A stretch of 64,000 nucleotides of DNA from Neovahlkampfia damariscottae (Eukaryota; Heterolobosea; Selenaionea; Neovahlkampfiida; Neovahlkampfiidae): NCBI GenBank assembly GCA_016618085.1, contig JABLTG010000080.1, positions 23,616-87,615 of the forward strand, given 5' to 3'. The notes beneath the pieces are model-generated. The model saw nothing but the letters and a program-made list of their open reading frames with translations. It was not told the origin of the DNA and did not search any database. Position 1 is the first letter of the stretch, and the number at the start of each line of letters is the position of its first letter. Shown one piece after another: positions 20,059-31,711 of the stretch. Both the position numbers and the translations under genes were made by a program.

Positions 20059-22717
20059 TTAATTTGTATTTTCTAAAATTTTTAAAGAATTCTTTTTAAA
20101 ATCAGCAAATCTTTCTTTGATTAAAATCAAACATGTTTCAAGTTCTGAAATTTCTCTTCTTTCTTTTGAAACTTGTTCTAATTGATAAGCTGCTCTGCAT
20201 AATGGTTTTGCTGCAATTTGTGAAGCAGCACCTTTCATTGAATGAGCAATTCTTTCAACTTCATCATATTCTTTTGATTTTATTGATTTTTCATACAAAT
20301 CAATTTGTTTTTCACATTCTTCTTCGAATAATTCAATTAATTCAATTAAAAATTCTTTATCATCACCTGATTGTTCAATTGCAACTTTGATATCTAAACA
20401 ATGTGCTGAGTTTTGTGATTCAGTGACAGATGATTCAACATATCCAATAAAATCATTCATTTCAGTTGGAATATTAAGCAACTTGAAGACTTTTTCATTT
20501 TTTTCAACTTTTTCATCATTTTTAATTCCAATGATCGGTATTTTTCTATGTTTTGAATCAACAAATATTTTTTCAATTTTATTAAGACTTAAAAAAAGTT
20601 AATTTAATTTAATTTACGTTTCATTATTTTTAAGTTCCAAAATCATAAAATCGTGATCTCTTTCAAGAAAATTCAAACAACTATCAAAATCATTTGCAAT
20701 TGATGTTGAATAACCTCTTGTTTGAAGTATATGACAAATTTGATTTTTTCCAATTGGATTTTCAATATAAACAAGAGCATTAAAACCTTTGATTCTTGGT
20801 AATTGAAAATCTAATTCACCTGAAATCCAAGATTCTTGTTTTGAATCATCATTTGAAGTATCAGGTTGATTTTTTAAGACTTCAGCCCATATTTCTCTAT
20901 TTTTTTGAATATAACCATTAACTTCATCCATTCCAGTTAAATAATTTGTAATAGTTTTGAATAAAGGACCAGCAATATAATCAATAAAGTTAACTTGAAG
21001 TTTTGCGATATTCATTTTTGTTCTATCCATTAAAGGTGAAATTGGTAAATTTTTATCTTTTTCAGCATCACCTTGATTTAAAAATTCTTGAACTAATGCT
21101 TCAGCCCACATTTTTGAAACATTTGGAGGTCTACAAACATTTGAAATATCAGAACATTTTAAAATAATATTAGCCAATTGTTGATGATCTTTTGAATCTG
21201 TACCAAGAGGACCTGTTTTTAATCTTGTTTGTAATTTTGTTAAAATTTCAAAATGATGAGTCATATCAGTTGAAAGAATACAAGAAATAAAAATTTTTCT
21301 AAAAGCATTCCAATCATCAGTTGAAAGAGATTCTAAAATATTTGCTTTTGAATTTTTTAAAAGTTTAAATGCCATTGAACAATGATGATTTTCTAAAACA
21401 CTAATATCGTTATATAATAATGCTAATTCTGTTGCAGCATTTACTTGAAATGTATTATTTAATCCAGGATGATCTAAATCATGACATAAGGCAGCTGTTA
21501 AAATTGCAAATTTTTCTAAAACAGTAAAAAAGTCTTTAAGTTTTGGTAATAAAAGAAAACAATAAACAAATTGTGCAACATCAACTGCATGTCTAAAATT
21601 ATGATATGGATTTTCATTATAATTTGATTTTACTTCAATAATGAATAATCTTAATTTCTTTTCATCAATATTAAAAACTTCAACAATTCCTAAATTCTTA
21701 TACATTGCAAATAATGCTTTAATTAAATCTCCTTCTTCTTTTGATTCAACATCAAAATTCCATTGTTCTAAATCAAATAATGATTTTGAATTTTCTGATC
21801 CTTTTAATTCTCCATTTGAACTTGAACTTTTTGAACGTGATGTTTTTATTGTTTTATCTTCATATGATGTATATTCTGTTTCTAACCATTTTTTTGTTGA
21901 TGATTCAATTTCTTCAAATGTTGGTTTATATAAATCATGTGATCCTAATGATTTTAAAATTGCTATTAAAGCTCCTTTATATTGTTTCACAGATGAATTA
22001 TCATCTTCTTTCATTAAATCTCCAATAGTTTTCATTACTGCTTGAATTGGTGTTTCAATCTTTTCGGAAATTTCATTTTTAAAACTTTCAATGATTTTTT
22101 GATGTTCATTATTCTTTTGTCTTTGTAAATCTAATTGAATTTCTAATTCTTTTTCTTTTTGTCTTCTTAAACGATCTTCTAAACACATTGTTATTCTTGT
22201 TTTTAACATTTCTAATCCTATTGGTTTTTGTAAGAAATCTTCAACTCCACATTGAAATGCTTTAGAAATCATATTTGGATCTTTTGATGATGAAATCACT
22301 AATGAAGAAAAGTTGTTAAATTTTTTTTTTTTTTTTTACTGATTGATGGTATGTCATATGAATAAGCTTGTTTAAACATTCTTAAAAGTTCAAATCCATC
22401 CATACCTGGCATCATACAGTCTACTAAAATGATACCAAAATTATGTGTTGATTGTTCTTTTAATTTTAATAAGGCTTCTTTTCCTCCTTCAACAGAAGTA
22501 GCTTTTTTTTTGGTGTAAATTTTTTTTTTTTTTTTTTACCTTTGTATCCAAGTTTATTTAAGAGTTCGCTTAAAGATTTGCGGTATAAGGAATCATCGTC
22601 TACTACAAGTACATGTAAATCTTTTGAAGCTAGTTGTGAGTGTACATCTACAGTTTTCGTTGAAATTGATTGTTTTTTTTTGAGTGGTTTTGTTTGTTCT
22701 TTGGTGTCGTTACTCAT
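20059..22717 (-). CDS. Hybrid REC - cyclic nucleotide PDE - pseudo-REC - HPt protein
   Basis: 849 aa in four exons (introns 22502-22539, 22299-22339, 20588-20617). Residues 34-145 are a receiver: acidic VVDDDS (40-42), phospho-acceptor Asp87 in ILVDCMMPGMDG, Ser116-117 and Lys138 in LQKP. A coiled linker leads to a class I phosphodiesterase (about 290-610) with HNFRHAVDVA and AALCHDLDHPG, both metal sites intact. A second receiver-like domain (about 635-730) has lost the acceptor Asp (ILELKNN). The C-terminus is an HPt domain, phospho-His789 in AHSMKGAAS. RegA of Dictyostelium has only REC-PDE and gets phosphate from the separate HPt protein RdeA; here carrier and enzyme are one polypeptide. 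Expected to lower cAMP under phosphorelay control. Confidence 0.92.
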
Positions 22718-23018
22718 CGTGTTTGAGAAATTGAAAAAACTGAAAATATTTTGATTGGGCAATTCCATTTAAGGATCAAGTGTTGTCTAAAAAAAATTTT
22801 CATCCTTCCATTTTAGATCAATCAAGAAAACATCAAACCATCAGAAAAAAATAAATTAGGTAACAGTATTCATGAAATAATCAATAATTTTTCTGATTGA
22901 AAAACATCTGAAATAGGAAGTTTCAACCTACAAATGGGTCAATTTGTTCAAAATGGTTTTTAAGAGTCTCCGCATTTAGAGTGTAAAAACACCAAAAATG
23001 GTGAAAATTTTTCCAATT
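22718..23018. other. Upstream region of the phosphodiesterase hybrid
   Basis: Contains the CCAAT box (ATTGG on the plus strand near 22756) about 40 nt before the chosen ATG at 22717; an in-frame ATG at 22768 lies upstream of the box and is not used in my model. The remaining 240 nt to the ORC6 stop are AT-rich, with no frame or fold I can support. Confidence 0.5.
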
Positions 23019-23979
23019 TTATTTTTCTGATTGAAAATAGTGTAAGGTCACTTGCTTTCTTTTCTTTGACTTTACTTTGACTTGGGGCTTTTGGATTTCT
23101 TCAAATTTTCTTTTTTTTACATTCTCTTCGTCTTGATTTTCTTTTACGTCTTTTATTTTCTCTTTTATTTCAGTTGGACTTCCTTTTGATTCTTCAACTT
23201 TATCTTCTTTTATTTGTGTTTCTTCAATTTTTTTTTCTTCTTTTGATTCAAGTGTTTTGCTCTCTTCAATTTTTTTTTTTGTTTTTTTTTTTGGTTTTTT
23301 TAATTCAATTGAGGTTTTGGTTTCTTTCAATAATTTTTCACATCTTAATGATACAACTTCACATATCGCATTAAAATCATGCTCAGAACATCCTATTTCA
23401 CCTAAAATACTTTTCTTATCGATATTAAACTTTGAACTCTTTGCACAGAGATATAATACAGATCCAATAAATATTAAATTTGAAAAATCAACAAATTTTC
23501 TTCTTTGTTCTGGTAAGTCTTCCAAATACGATTTTTTGAAAAATTCAAAAACTTCAGTCACAAAGGAAATTATTCCAGTGCATCCCATTTTGACACAAAA
23601 GTCACTAGGTGATATTGAAAATCTAGTGATACATTTTGAGATCTTGTTTGATGACTTACTTTAATTCAAGTTTATTTTGTATCCAAGTAAAATTTTGTTG
23701 ATATTCTTTTGAGGTTACTCCAGAAAGTCTAATTGCTAATTCTTTTGGAAAATTTGGTATTTTTAATCTGTATAATTGTTTCAATAAAAATGTTAAAAAA
23801 AATTACAAAATGGTTGAAATTTCGATACAAATCATATTTTTACTGACTTCTCCATGTCCTGGTAGCCCATATGGACATTTTACTTGAAGTAACCTCAATA
23901 ATTCAACTGATTTATTTGTTATTCTTTTGGTTTTTTCAAATCCTAACTGTTGCGCCAAGTTTTTTATCTCTTTTTCCAT
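23019..23979 (-). CDS. ORC6: Origin recognition complex subunit 6
   Basis: DNA replication initiation factor, nuclear, 294 aa in three exons (introns 23768-23806, 23623-23659). The cyclin-fold/TFIIB-like N-terminal half shows LLRLLQVKCPYGLPGHGEVS, KELAIRLSGVTSKEYQQNF and MGCTGIISFVTEVFEFF, in the order seen in ORC6 of animals and plants. A second helical unit (DFSNLIFIGSVLYLCAKS) follows. The last 100 residues are almost only Lys, Glu and Asp, and the end (RKQVTLHYFQSEK) is reminiscent of PIP-box tails but not a clean match. An ATTGG lies just upstream of the ATG. Confidence 0.88.
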
Positions 23980-24117
23980 TTGTCGATTTTTTAACGATAA
24001 ATTTTCACCCAATTATATTATGTTATTTTTGTTCACCACAGTAAAACAAAAATAAAATGAAACCAAAAGTTGATTCAAACTGAAGTGCAACAAAGAAATC
24101 AAAAATAAAACGTTTTC

Positions 24118-24122
24118 ATTGG
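24118..24122 (+). promoter_or_regulatory. ATTGG pentamer upstream of the Nudix gene
   Basis: Located 9 nt before the ATG, the commonest spacing seen here. Role inferred from its recurrence at gene starts across the window. Confidence 0.55.
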
Positions 24123-24131
24123 CAGTTGATC

Positions 24132-25103
24132 ATGACAGAAAAACAAAAACAACAACAGAACTTTTTTCCAGAAGAAAAACATGACATTTTTAACGGAATT
24201 ACTATTGACCTGACAAAATTAGATTCAAAAACAACAGTTGAAGAATTTACAAAAACATTTTCAGGTTTTTAAAAAAAAAAATTAAAAAAAAAGATGCCCT
24301 GACAAAATGGACTGCAACAAAAAAAAGGTACTTTTTGAAAATTCTTTTATTTATCATAAAGAGGAATATGGTTCAAAATTCCGACAGAAAAATCAAAATT
24401 CATACCTGTATTGGTTGAAAAAGAATTTGATTTTCATCATGCTTTACCAGGTCCATTTGTTAATTCTATTTTAATTTTGATATAGGTTATTCAATGATGA
24501 CAAGATGGTTACCAAAAGATGAAGAAAATAAAATTCCACCTTTTGCTTTCAGTTATTTGGCTGCTTGTGGAGCTGTCATTGATAAAAAAAATGAAAAAAT
24601 TTTATTAGTTCAAGAAAAGTATGATGTGCATTCAAAAACAAAAAAATGGAAATTACCTGGAGGTTTAATTAACAAAATAAAAAATATTAATATTTCACAC
24701 AGGCATGTTAAATCTTGGAGAAGACATTGGAACAGGTGCAAAAAGAGAAGTAATTTTCAAAAAAAAAGTTTAACTTTAAAAAAAGGTATTTGAAGAAACT
24801 GGTGTTCAAACTGAACAAGTAGGTCTTTTAGGTTTTCGTCATCAAAGTAATTTTTATTTTGGACGTGAAGATTGTTATTTTGTCAATATATTAGAACCAA
24901 AAACATTTGAAATTAACTTTGATCCTGGTGAAATAGGTGATTGTCAATGGATTCCTTTGAAAGAATATTATACATTTGACACTGGTAATAAAGTACAAAC
25001 AGAAGCAGCTGTTTTAATTCAAAAATACATGGAAGATGGGAAAATTTTAAATACAAAAGATATATCTTATTCAAACCGAGTTGCTACAATGTATAAGTTT
25101 TAA
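24132..25103 (+). CDS. Nudix hydrolase, NUDT6-like
   Basis: 265 aa in six exons (introns 24265-24293, 24328-24361, 24451-24485, 24663-24702, 24750-24785; exon 2 is 34 nt). The N-terminal domain holds IWFKIPTEKSKFIPVLVEKE, FDFHHALPGYSMMTRWLP, as in NUDT6 and plant NUDT2/8-type enzymes. The Nudix box GGMLNLGEDIGTGAKREVFEETG follows G-x5-E-x7-REVxEExG and is assembled from three exons, which confirms the splice sites. Likely hydrolyses nucleoside-diphosphate derivatives; substrate not predictable. The ATG lies 9 nt after ATTGG at 24118-24122. Confidence 0.93.
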
Positions 25104-25204
25104 TTTTTATGAACCAATAAAATTTTCTAAAAATTTTCCACCAATAATTTTTTACTTGACACGTTTTTCAATAAAACAAACAAGAGAACCAACAAAAAAA
25201 AAAC

Positions 25205-27992
25205 ATGGTAAAAAAAAAAAATAAAAGTAAAAATCAAATTAGCCTCTTCGTTTGAATATAAAAAAAAAATTAGTATCACGTTCAGAAAGAGTAAAAGCAG
25301 TTGATTTACATCCAACTGAACCTTGGGTTCTTTCATCTTTATACACTGGAAAAGTTATTATCACAAATTATGAAACTAATTCAGTTGTAAAAACATTTGA
25401 TTTAGGTGATACACCTGTAAGATGTGCTTCTTTTATTGTAAGAAAACAATGGATTGTATGTGGTTCAGATGACTTTAAAATTACAGTTTATAATTACAAT
25501 ACTTTAGACAAAATAGTATCTTTTGATGCTCATAATGATTATATTAGATCAGTTGCTGTTCATCCAACACTTCCTTATATTTTATCTTGTTCAGATGATA
25601 TGACCATAAGGTTTCTTTTTTTTTTAAATTTTAAATATTCAGATTATGGGATTGGGAACAAGGATGGAAATGTGTTCGTACTTTTGAAGGTCATTCTCAT
25701 TATACGATGCGTGTTGTTTTTAATCCAAAAGATCAGAATATGTTCGCTACAGCTTCTTTAGATCATACAATTAAAGTTTGGAATATAAAACAATCAACAC
25801 CAAGTTTTACATTGGATGGTCATAAAAAAGGTGTTAATTATGTTGACTTTTATCAGGGTTCAGATAAACCTTTTCTTATTTCTGCTTCTGATGATGGGTA
25901 AGAAAAAAAAAAAAAATAACTCTTTTTAGAACGGCAAAAGTATGGGATTATGGTACAAAAGCTTGTAAAAAAACTTTAGAAGGACATTCAAACAATGTTT
26001 CAATTTGTTGTTTTCATCCAAAGTTACCAATTATTGTTACAGGTTCTGAAGATGGTACTGTTATGCTTTGGAATTCAAGTACTTATAAAATTGAAGATAC
26101 ACTTTCACATGGTCTTGAAAGAGTATGGGCTGTATCTTATTCATCAGATACAAAATTAGCACTTGGTAAAAAAAAAAAAATTAAAAACTGAAAATTATAG
26201 GTTATGATGGAGGTACAATTGTTTTAAAACTTGGAAGTGATCGTCCTGTTGTTAGTATGGATGAAAAAGGAAAAGTTGTTTTAGCTATAAATAATGAAGT
26301 TCAACAATTAACAATTAAGAGTAGTGACTCAAATGATGGTGAAAAAGTTATTACAACATCAAAAGATTTAGGTGCTTTAGAGCTTTATCCAGTTTCAATT
26401 AAGGTATGATTTTTTTTTTTTTTTTTTTACTATTTTCATAGCATGATTCAACAGGTAGATTTGTAGCTGTTTGTGGTGATGGTGAATATATGCTTTATAA
26501 TGCAGCTTCATGGAGAAGTAAACAATTTGGAGATGGAGAACAAATGGTTTGGGGTTTAGAATCAGGTGAATATGCAGTTAAAGAAAGATCTGGAAAAGTT
26601 AAAGTATTTAATCAATTCAAAGAACATAAAACATTTAGACCAGATATGTTTCCAGATGTTATTTTTGGTGGACATTATATGGGCATAAAATCAAAAGGAT
26701 TTCTTTTATTATATGACTGGAATCTTTGTGAAATGATAACATCAATTGAAGTATCACCAACATCTGTTTGATTTTTTTTTTTTTTTTCTTATTTGTTTGG
26801 ATAGATTTTTTGGAATGAAAAAGGAACTTCTGTTGTTGTTGCATCAGAAAGTTCATATTTTATTTTAGATTTTGATGTTAAATTAGTTGAAGAAACAGTA
26901 GGATTTGGTAAAATACCAGAAGATGGAATTGATGATTGTATAAATTTAGTGAAAGAAGTACCTGAAGTTGTTGTTGATGGACAATGGGTTGGAGATTGTT
27001 TTGTTTATACAAATTCACAAAATAAATTAAATTATTACATTGGAGGCGAAATAGTAACATTAGGACATTTAGATACAAGTTGTTATTTTCTTGGATTTGT
27101 TGCAAAAAACAATCGAGTTTATTTATTATCAAATAATCAACATGTTGTTAGTTATCAATTACATCTTTCTGTTTTACAATATGAAACAGCTATTGTTAAT
27201 GGTGATTTAGAATCAGCTGAAAAAATACTTCCTTCAATTCCAGATGATTTTCATAATGAACTTGCAAGATTTTTAGATCATCAAGGTCAAAAAAAATTAG
27301 CTCTTTCTTTGACAAAAGATACAGATCATAAATTTGATTTATCATTAGAATTAGGTGATTTGGAAGAAGCTTATAAAATTTTGAAAGAATTACAATCTGA
27401 TTCAAAATGGAGACAATTAGGTGGAATTGCATTATCACAATGTGATTTTAAATTAGCAGAAGAATGTTTATTAGCTGGAAAAGATTATAATGGTCTTTTA
27501 TTATTATACTCTTCATTAGGTGATCTTGAAGGATTTAATAAATTAGCTGAACTTACTCTTAAAGATGGAAAAAATAATTTAGCATTTTTAACTCATTTCT
27601 TAACTGGAAAACTTGATAGTTGTTTAAATATTTTAATTGAAACAAAAAGATTTCCAGAAGCAACTTTCTTTTCAAAAACTTATTTACCAAAAGAAACTTC
27701 AAATACTTTGAATTTATGGAAAAAAAATTTATCAAAAAAAAATCAATCAATAGCAGAAAGATTAGCAGATCCAATTGAATTTTCAAATTTATTTCCAGAT
27801 TTTTCATTATCTGATCAAGTTGAAGAACTTTTAAAAAATGAAAAAGAAGAAAAAATATCATCATCAGAATATTTAAAATATTCTTCAAGAGTTTCAAGAA
27901 ATATGATTGAGATTGTTAAGGGCAATGATGAAGGTAATGATGAAATTGATGAACTTGCTCAAGATTTATCAGACAAGGCAAAAGTTGAATAA
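25205..27992 (+). CDS. COPB2: Coatomer subunit beta-prime (COPI)
   Basis: Scaffold of COPI vesicles in Golgi-to-ER traffic, 858 aa. Seven exons (introns 25208-25242, 25611-25642, 25898-25929, 26166-26200, 26404-26441, 26766-26804). Exon 1 is just the ATG; splicing yields [19 protein letters not shown], nearly identical to the conserved beta-prime N-terminus. Two WD40 propellers follow ([22 protein letters not shown]-like repeats, then FWNEKGTSV), and an alpha-solenoid C-terminal half (from about residue 580) with [19 protein letters not shown]. The length matches the family (about 900). Several introns are nearly pure poly-T. Confidence 0.97.
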
Positions 27993-28118
27993 ACATTTTT
28001 TTGATAACAATGGACTGTTCCAAAATATACAGACAATAATAGAAGTCTGAATTTTTTCAAGAAAAAAGCATCTCCTCAATGAAATAAACAGATTTCCTAT
28101 TAAAGTAATTTTTCCGTG

Positions 28119-28123
28119 ATTGG
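28119..28123 (+). promoter_or_regulatory. ATTGG pentamer upstream of the first Myb gene
   Basis: Sits 35 nt before the ATG at 28158. The other three Myb genes carry the same pentamer 20-65 nt upstream of their starts. Regulatory role inferred. Confidence 0.5.
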
Positions 28124-28157
28124 TCAATTCACACTTCAATTGACGTCAAAGAAAAAC

Positions 28158-28627
28158 ATGTCTCTTCATCAATACTCGAGTTTAACCATTATAATGGAGC
28201 CAAGCGTTGAAATAGGACCACCAAGTCATGACTGGAAACCATACTCAAACGAAATGTACTCTTGTTGTAGAATTCAAAAACCTATTGCCAAATATCCAAT
28301 AATGAAAGCTCCATGCTTTGAAAAAGAAGAGATTCCTGTAGCATTAAAGTATCCAGTGATAAAGCCAATTTTCCTGAATCCATCGTCTCCAGTTGTCAGA
28401 AAGGAAAGATACAACAGTAAGCATTTCAAATGAAAACTCACATTTTTTTAGAAGGAGAATGGACTGAGGAAGAACATAAAGCATTCGTAGAAGGATATAA
28501 AAAGTACAAGAGAAACTGGTCCTTGATTGCGAGGACCTATGTCTTCACCAGAACAAGGCAACAAGTCAGAAATCATGCTGTAAAATATTTCTTGAGAATG
28601 GAAAAAAGTAAAAGTGATTCTGAATAA
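28158..28627 (+). CDS. Single-repeat Myb protein, paralogue 1
   Basis: 144 aa, two exons (intron 28417-28451). The C-terminal half is one SANT/Myb repeat: GEWTEEEHKAFVEGYKKY, NWSLIARTYV, then TRTRQQVRNHAVKYF. This parallels the plant/amoeba SHAQKYF class, but the signature SHAQKYF is replaced by NHAVKYF and the preceding turn has RQQ where plants have PTQ. The N-terminus carries the family motif MEPSVEIGP...KPY shared with the three neighbours. A DNA-binding transcription factor in the nucleus is likely. First of a four-gene cluster in the same orientation. Confidence 0.88.
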
Positions 28628-28982
28628 ATTTTACATTATTTTGTTTTCCAACTTTTATGAAAATCAGTGACAGTTGTCATTGGTGAAGATAACGGTGGTC
28701 AGTTTTTGTTCAAACAATAACTTATGCTCTTCTACAATATCTTTGCATGAAGCTCTTTCTGTTCTCCGTTCAGTCAGGAAGGACAAGAAAATGAACCAGA
28801 GCTCAATTGATTGATTTTTTTCTGTTTATTAAAAAGACCAATAAAAATCGTATTTTCAGCAGTTTTTAATTATTTTGCATTGCTTCATGTTTAAATTTTT
28901 TCTTCCAAAAATATAACGGAAGATTTTTCTTTAATCGACCAATAAGATCAGGTTTTTCGATTGGCCTTTACGAAACACAAGA
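28628..28982. other. Spacer between Myb paralogues 1 and 2
   Basis: No intact frame. Two inverted pentamers (CCAAT near 28940, ATTGG near 28957) lie 25-45 nt before the second Myb start. Otherwise AT-rich without a recognisable feature. Confidence 0.5.
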
Positions 28983-29552
28983 ATGAGCGAACAAAAAGAC
29001 GAAACCTCCATCATAACCTTGGAACCAAAGCCACAAGTAGAACCACAAAACCACTTTTTCAGACCTTACGACAATGGAATCAACAAAGCACAGTACCCAC
29101 ACTTGTTCAAACCTCTAAAGGTTATAATAAACAACATCGAAGAAAACACACCTCAAAAAATAACAAAAGAACATAAAACAAAAATTTCACCTATTGTCAT
29201 GCGACAACAACCAAAATTTGTACCAAAACCATCCACAAAACCATTGATAAAACCTTATCCTTCAGAATATAGCCAAACTGTACGAGAAGAATATTTAATT
29301 TCGAGAATGAGAGGTAAATTTTGAATCATTAAACTATTGTAGTTGGTGAGTGGGACAGCACAGAACATAATTTGTAAGTTTTATTTTCGTTTATTTTTGC
29401 AAAGATTTTTGAAAGGCTACGCGAAATATCATAGAAATTGGTCATACATTTCAAGAGATTTTGTAAAGACAAGAACAAGGCAGCAAGTCAGAAATCATGC
29501 TGTGAAGTTCTTTGCTCGTCAGTCGATGAACGAAGCCGAAAAAATAAAATGA
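28983..29552 (+). CDS. Single-repeat Myb protein, paralogue 2
   Basis: 169 aa in three exons (introns 29314-29342 and 29374-29404). The middle exon is only 31 nt and encodes the first tryptophan of the repeat (VGEWDSTEHN), so splicing is needed for a functional domain. The rest reads FLKGYAKYHRNWSYISRDFV and TRTRQQVRNHAVKFF. The N-terminal motif LEPKPQVEPQNHFFRPY matches its neighbours. It is the most diverged of the four in repeat sequence and in gene structure. Confidence 0.88.
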
Positions 29553-29772
29553 GTCTTTTTTGGGAATGTAAATTACTGTTTTAGATATTTTATTTGGAAG
29601 GTTCTAGTTTTTAACATTTAATTTCTGATTGGACAACTTTAAAAAATTAATAAAAGAATTATATTTCCAGGTTTTTCATCAAATTACTTATGATGTGCTG
29701 AAATTTCTTCTTTCACCTTTTTTGAACAAAATTGACCAATCCTCGAGAGATAAATAAACTCATCAGTTGAGA

Positions 29773-30528
29773 ATGGATTCACTGCAAACAAATTTGGTGA
29801 GCAATGAACAATTATTTTTTTTCACCACATTAACTTTTATTTTTTTGTTTATTCTATTGTTTCAAATTTTTCAACGCTCCACAGTTTATTTCCAAAAAGA
29901 TTTCAAAAATTATCACATTATAGATCAATATTCATTTTGTTTTTGGCAAATTACTTTAACTCAAAACTTGTTTTCGTTTCCTTTGGCCATTTTAAGTTTA
30001 ATTAATTTAGAAAATACAAAATTATCAATTACTACAATATCAATCATCTTTTCTCATGCTTTATTTGATATTTTATATTGGATTTTTATGTATTTCAAGT
30101 TCAAATTGGATCCACCCATTCCATTATTGATACATCATTTGGTTATTGTTTACGTTATCGGAATCGTTGGATTTTTATTTTTAGAACATGGAAAATATGT
30201 CTTATTTTTTATAATTTTACAAATTCTACACGAAGGATCATCACCTTTCATTTCTATTTTAATTTTATTAAAAATTTCAGGAATTACAAAAGATTCAATT
30301 GTGATGAAGGTTTTAAGTGTTACTTTATTGATTACATTTTTTATATGTCATGATATTGTCAATTTGATCACTTGGAAATATATGATTTTTGGTGATTATT
30401 TGTCTAAGTTACCTTTTTATTGTAACTTTGTTTTAATTTCTGGATGTTTATTTATTACATGCTTAAGTGCTTTGTGGACAATTTCATTTTACAGAGAAAC
30501 CAAGAAATTATTTAAAAAGCGGGAATGA
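29773..30528 (+). CDS. TLC-domain multi-pass membrane protein
   Basis: 251 aa, single exon. About six or seven hydrophobic segments fill the protein. The motif LLIHHLVIVYVIGIVGFLFLEHG followed by LQILHEGSSPFIS fits the TRAM-LAG1-CLN8 domain of the TMEM56/TLCD group: the paired His and the Glu-x3-Pro-Phe are the usual marks. These proteins act in ER lipid handling or plasmalogen/ceramide metabolism; the ceramide-synthase Lag1 motif is not complete, so a non-synthase TLCD role is more likely. It interrupts the Myb cluster. Confidence 0.8.
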   Translation: MDSLQTNLVSNEQLFFFTTLTFIFLFILLFQIFQRSTVYFQKDFKNYHIIDQYSFCFWQITLTQNLFSFPLAILSLINLENTKLSITTISIIFSHALFDILYWIFMYFKFKLDPPIPLLIHHLVIVYVIGIVGFLFLEHGKYVLFFIILQILHEGSSPFISILILLKISGITKDSIVMKVLSVTLLITFFICHDIVNLITWKYMIFGDYLSKLPFYCNFVLISGCLFITCLSALWTISFYRETKKLFKKRE

Positions 30529-30754
30529 ACATTGGAATTAAGGAATGTTAGGCTTTTCATTCAACGTTTTCAAAATTGTTCACTAAACGGTCTAAAAAGC
30601 TTTCCTAAATAATGAAAAGGACAGAAGAAGAATTTCCGAAATAGGAAGGTTGAACATCGAAATTAAGAAGTATTCGATAAGTTAGGAAGTTTTTGTGAGG
30701 ATAAATACATCCGATTGGCTTATTGCTCGACACTTAGAACCTGAACAGAAAACA

Positions 30755-30777
30755 AACAACAACAACAACAACAACAA
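30755..30777 (+). repeat. (CAA)n microsatellite in the 5' leader of Myb paralogue 3
   Basis: Seven or so CAA units run directly into the start codon. A similar CAA run encodes poly-Gln at the start of the scramblase (minus strand, 14071-14088). Length variation here would change the leader only. Confidence 0.8.
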
Positions 30778-31268
30778 TGAATACTTTTGAATACTCAGCA
30801 CCAATTCCAGTCATGGAACCAAAAGTTTGCGTGGAACCAACAAACATGAACTTCGCTTTCAGACCTTATAAAATCTCAAAAAACTACAACTTTCAACACA
30901 TTCCTTTGATGCAAACAACTCCTGTACAAAAACCAGCACCATTTAATGTAAACTATTCAAAAATTGTAGAAAACACCTTTGGAGTTGCTCCAACTTCACC
31001 AGTTCAAATTCACCACCATCATCAAGCACCACAAAACAATTACTTTAAAGAGACAAAAGGCTCATCTCAAACTTCAACAAACTTGAATAGAGGTGAATGG
31101 AATAAGGAAGAACATGATTTGTTCATGAAAGGATATAAAAAATACGAAAAAAATTGGGCAATGATTGCAAAAGAGTTTGTAAAAACAAGAACAAGACAAC
31201 AAGTTAGAAATCATGCAGTCAAATTCTTTATAAAAGAAGAGAAAGCAGGAAGAAAACTTCAATTTTGA
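30777..31268 (+). CDS. Single-repeat Myb protein, paralogue 3
   Basis: 163 aa, single exon (paralogues 1 and 2 have introns). N-terminal motif VMEPKVCVEPTNMNFAFRPY, a Pro/Gln/His-rich linker (IHHHHQAPQNNYF), then the repeat GEWNKEEHDLFMKGYKKYEK, NWAMIAKEFV and TRTRQQVRNHAVKFF. It is closest to paralogue 4 in the repeat and linker (both contain TSPVQIHH). Likely nuclear DNA-binding factor. Confidence 0.88.
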   Translation: MNTFEYSAPIPVMEPKVCVEPTNMNFAFRPYKISKNYNFQHIPLMQTTPVQKPAPFNVNYSKIVENTFGVAPTSPVQIHHHHQAPQNNYFKETKGSSQTSTNLNRGEWNKEEHDLFMKGYKKYEKNWAMIAKEFVKTRTRQQVRNHAVKFFIKEEKAGRKLQF

Positions 31269-31711
31269 AACACTTGTAATTTATAGCTCCAAATAAAGTC
31301 AACTTTCTTTGATTTAATTCTTTCTCTCTTCATGATTTCCATTCTCAACAGAATTTTTCCGAACTCATGTCTTTCACCCAAAATGTGAAGAAAATTTGTT
31401 TGGTTGAAAGAAATTTTTTCTGAGGATGAATTGCTTTGGGTTTTGATTGAGAATGAACTTTTTGATGGTCAAATTGTCAGTTTGGATCCCTTTTCTTTTG
31501 GAAATTTTGTGAAAACAGTTTAATAACCAAAATCAGAATGATCAATTTGGAAATTCGGATTTCATTGGACATCCAGCTTTCCTAATTTACCAAAGACTTC
31601 CTAAAAAGTTCAACTTTGAAAATAATTTAAGAAATTAAGATTTACTTTATAAGAATCCCTAAATCCTATTGGTCAACACTCAACAACCTTTTCCTCAACG
31701 TCATCAACCTC
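31269..31711. other. Spacer between Myb paralogues 3 and 4 with a coding-like patch
   Basis: Between about 31410 and 31522 a plus-strand frame reads SEDELLWVLIENELFDGQI and continues to a TAA, which is protein-like. The only upstream ATG (31368) is out of frame or needs an implausibly short intron. I treat it as a remnant or chance frame. An ATTGG at about 31670 belongs to the next gene. Confidence 0.3.

Noticed and set aside
20059-20481. HPt domain as a separate RdeA-like gene
   Set aside because: There is no ATG or pentamer at its start; the frame extends upstream to a good acceptor at 20587 which joins in frame to the phosphodiesterase exon.
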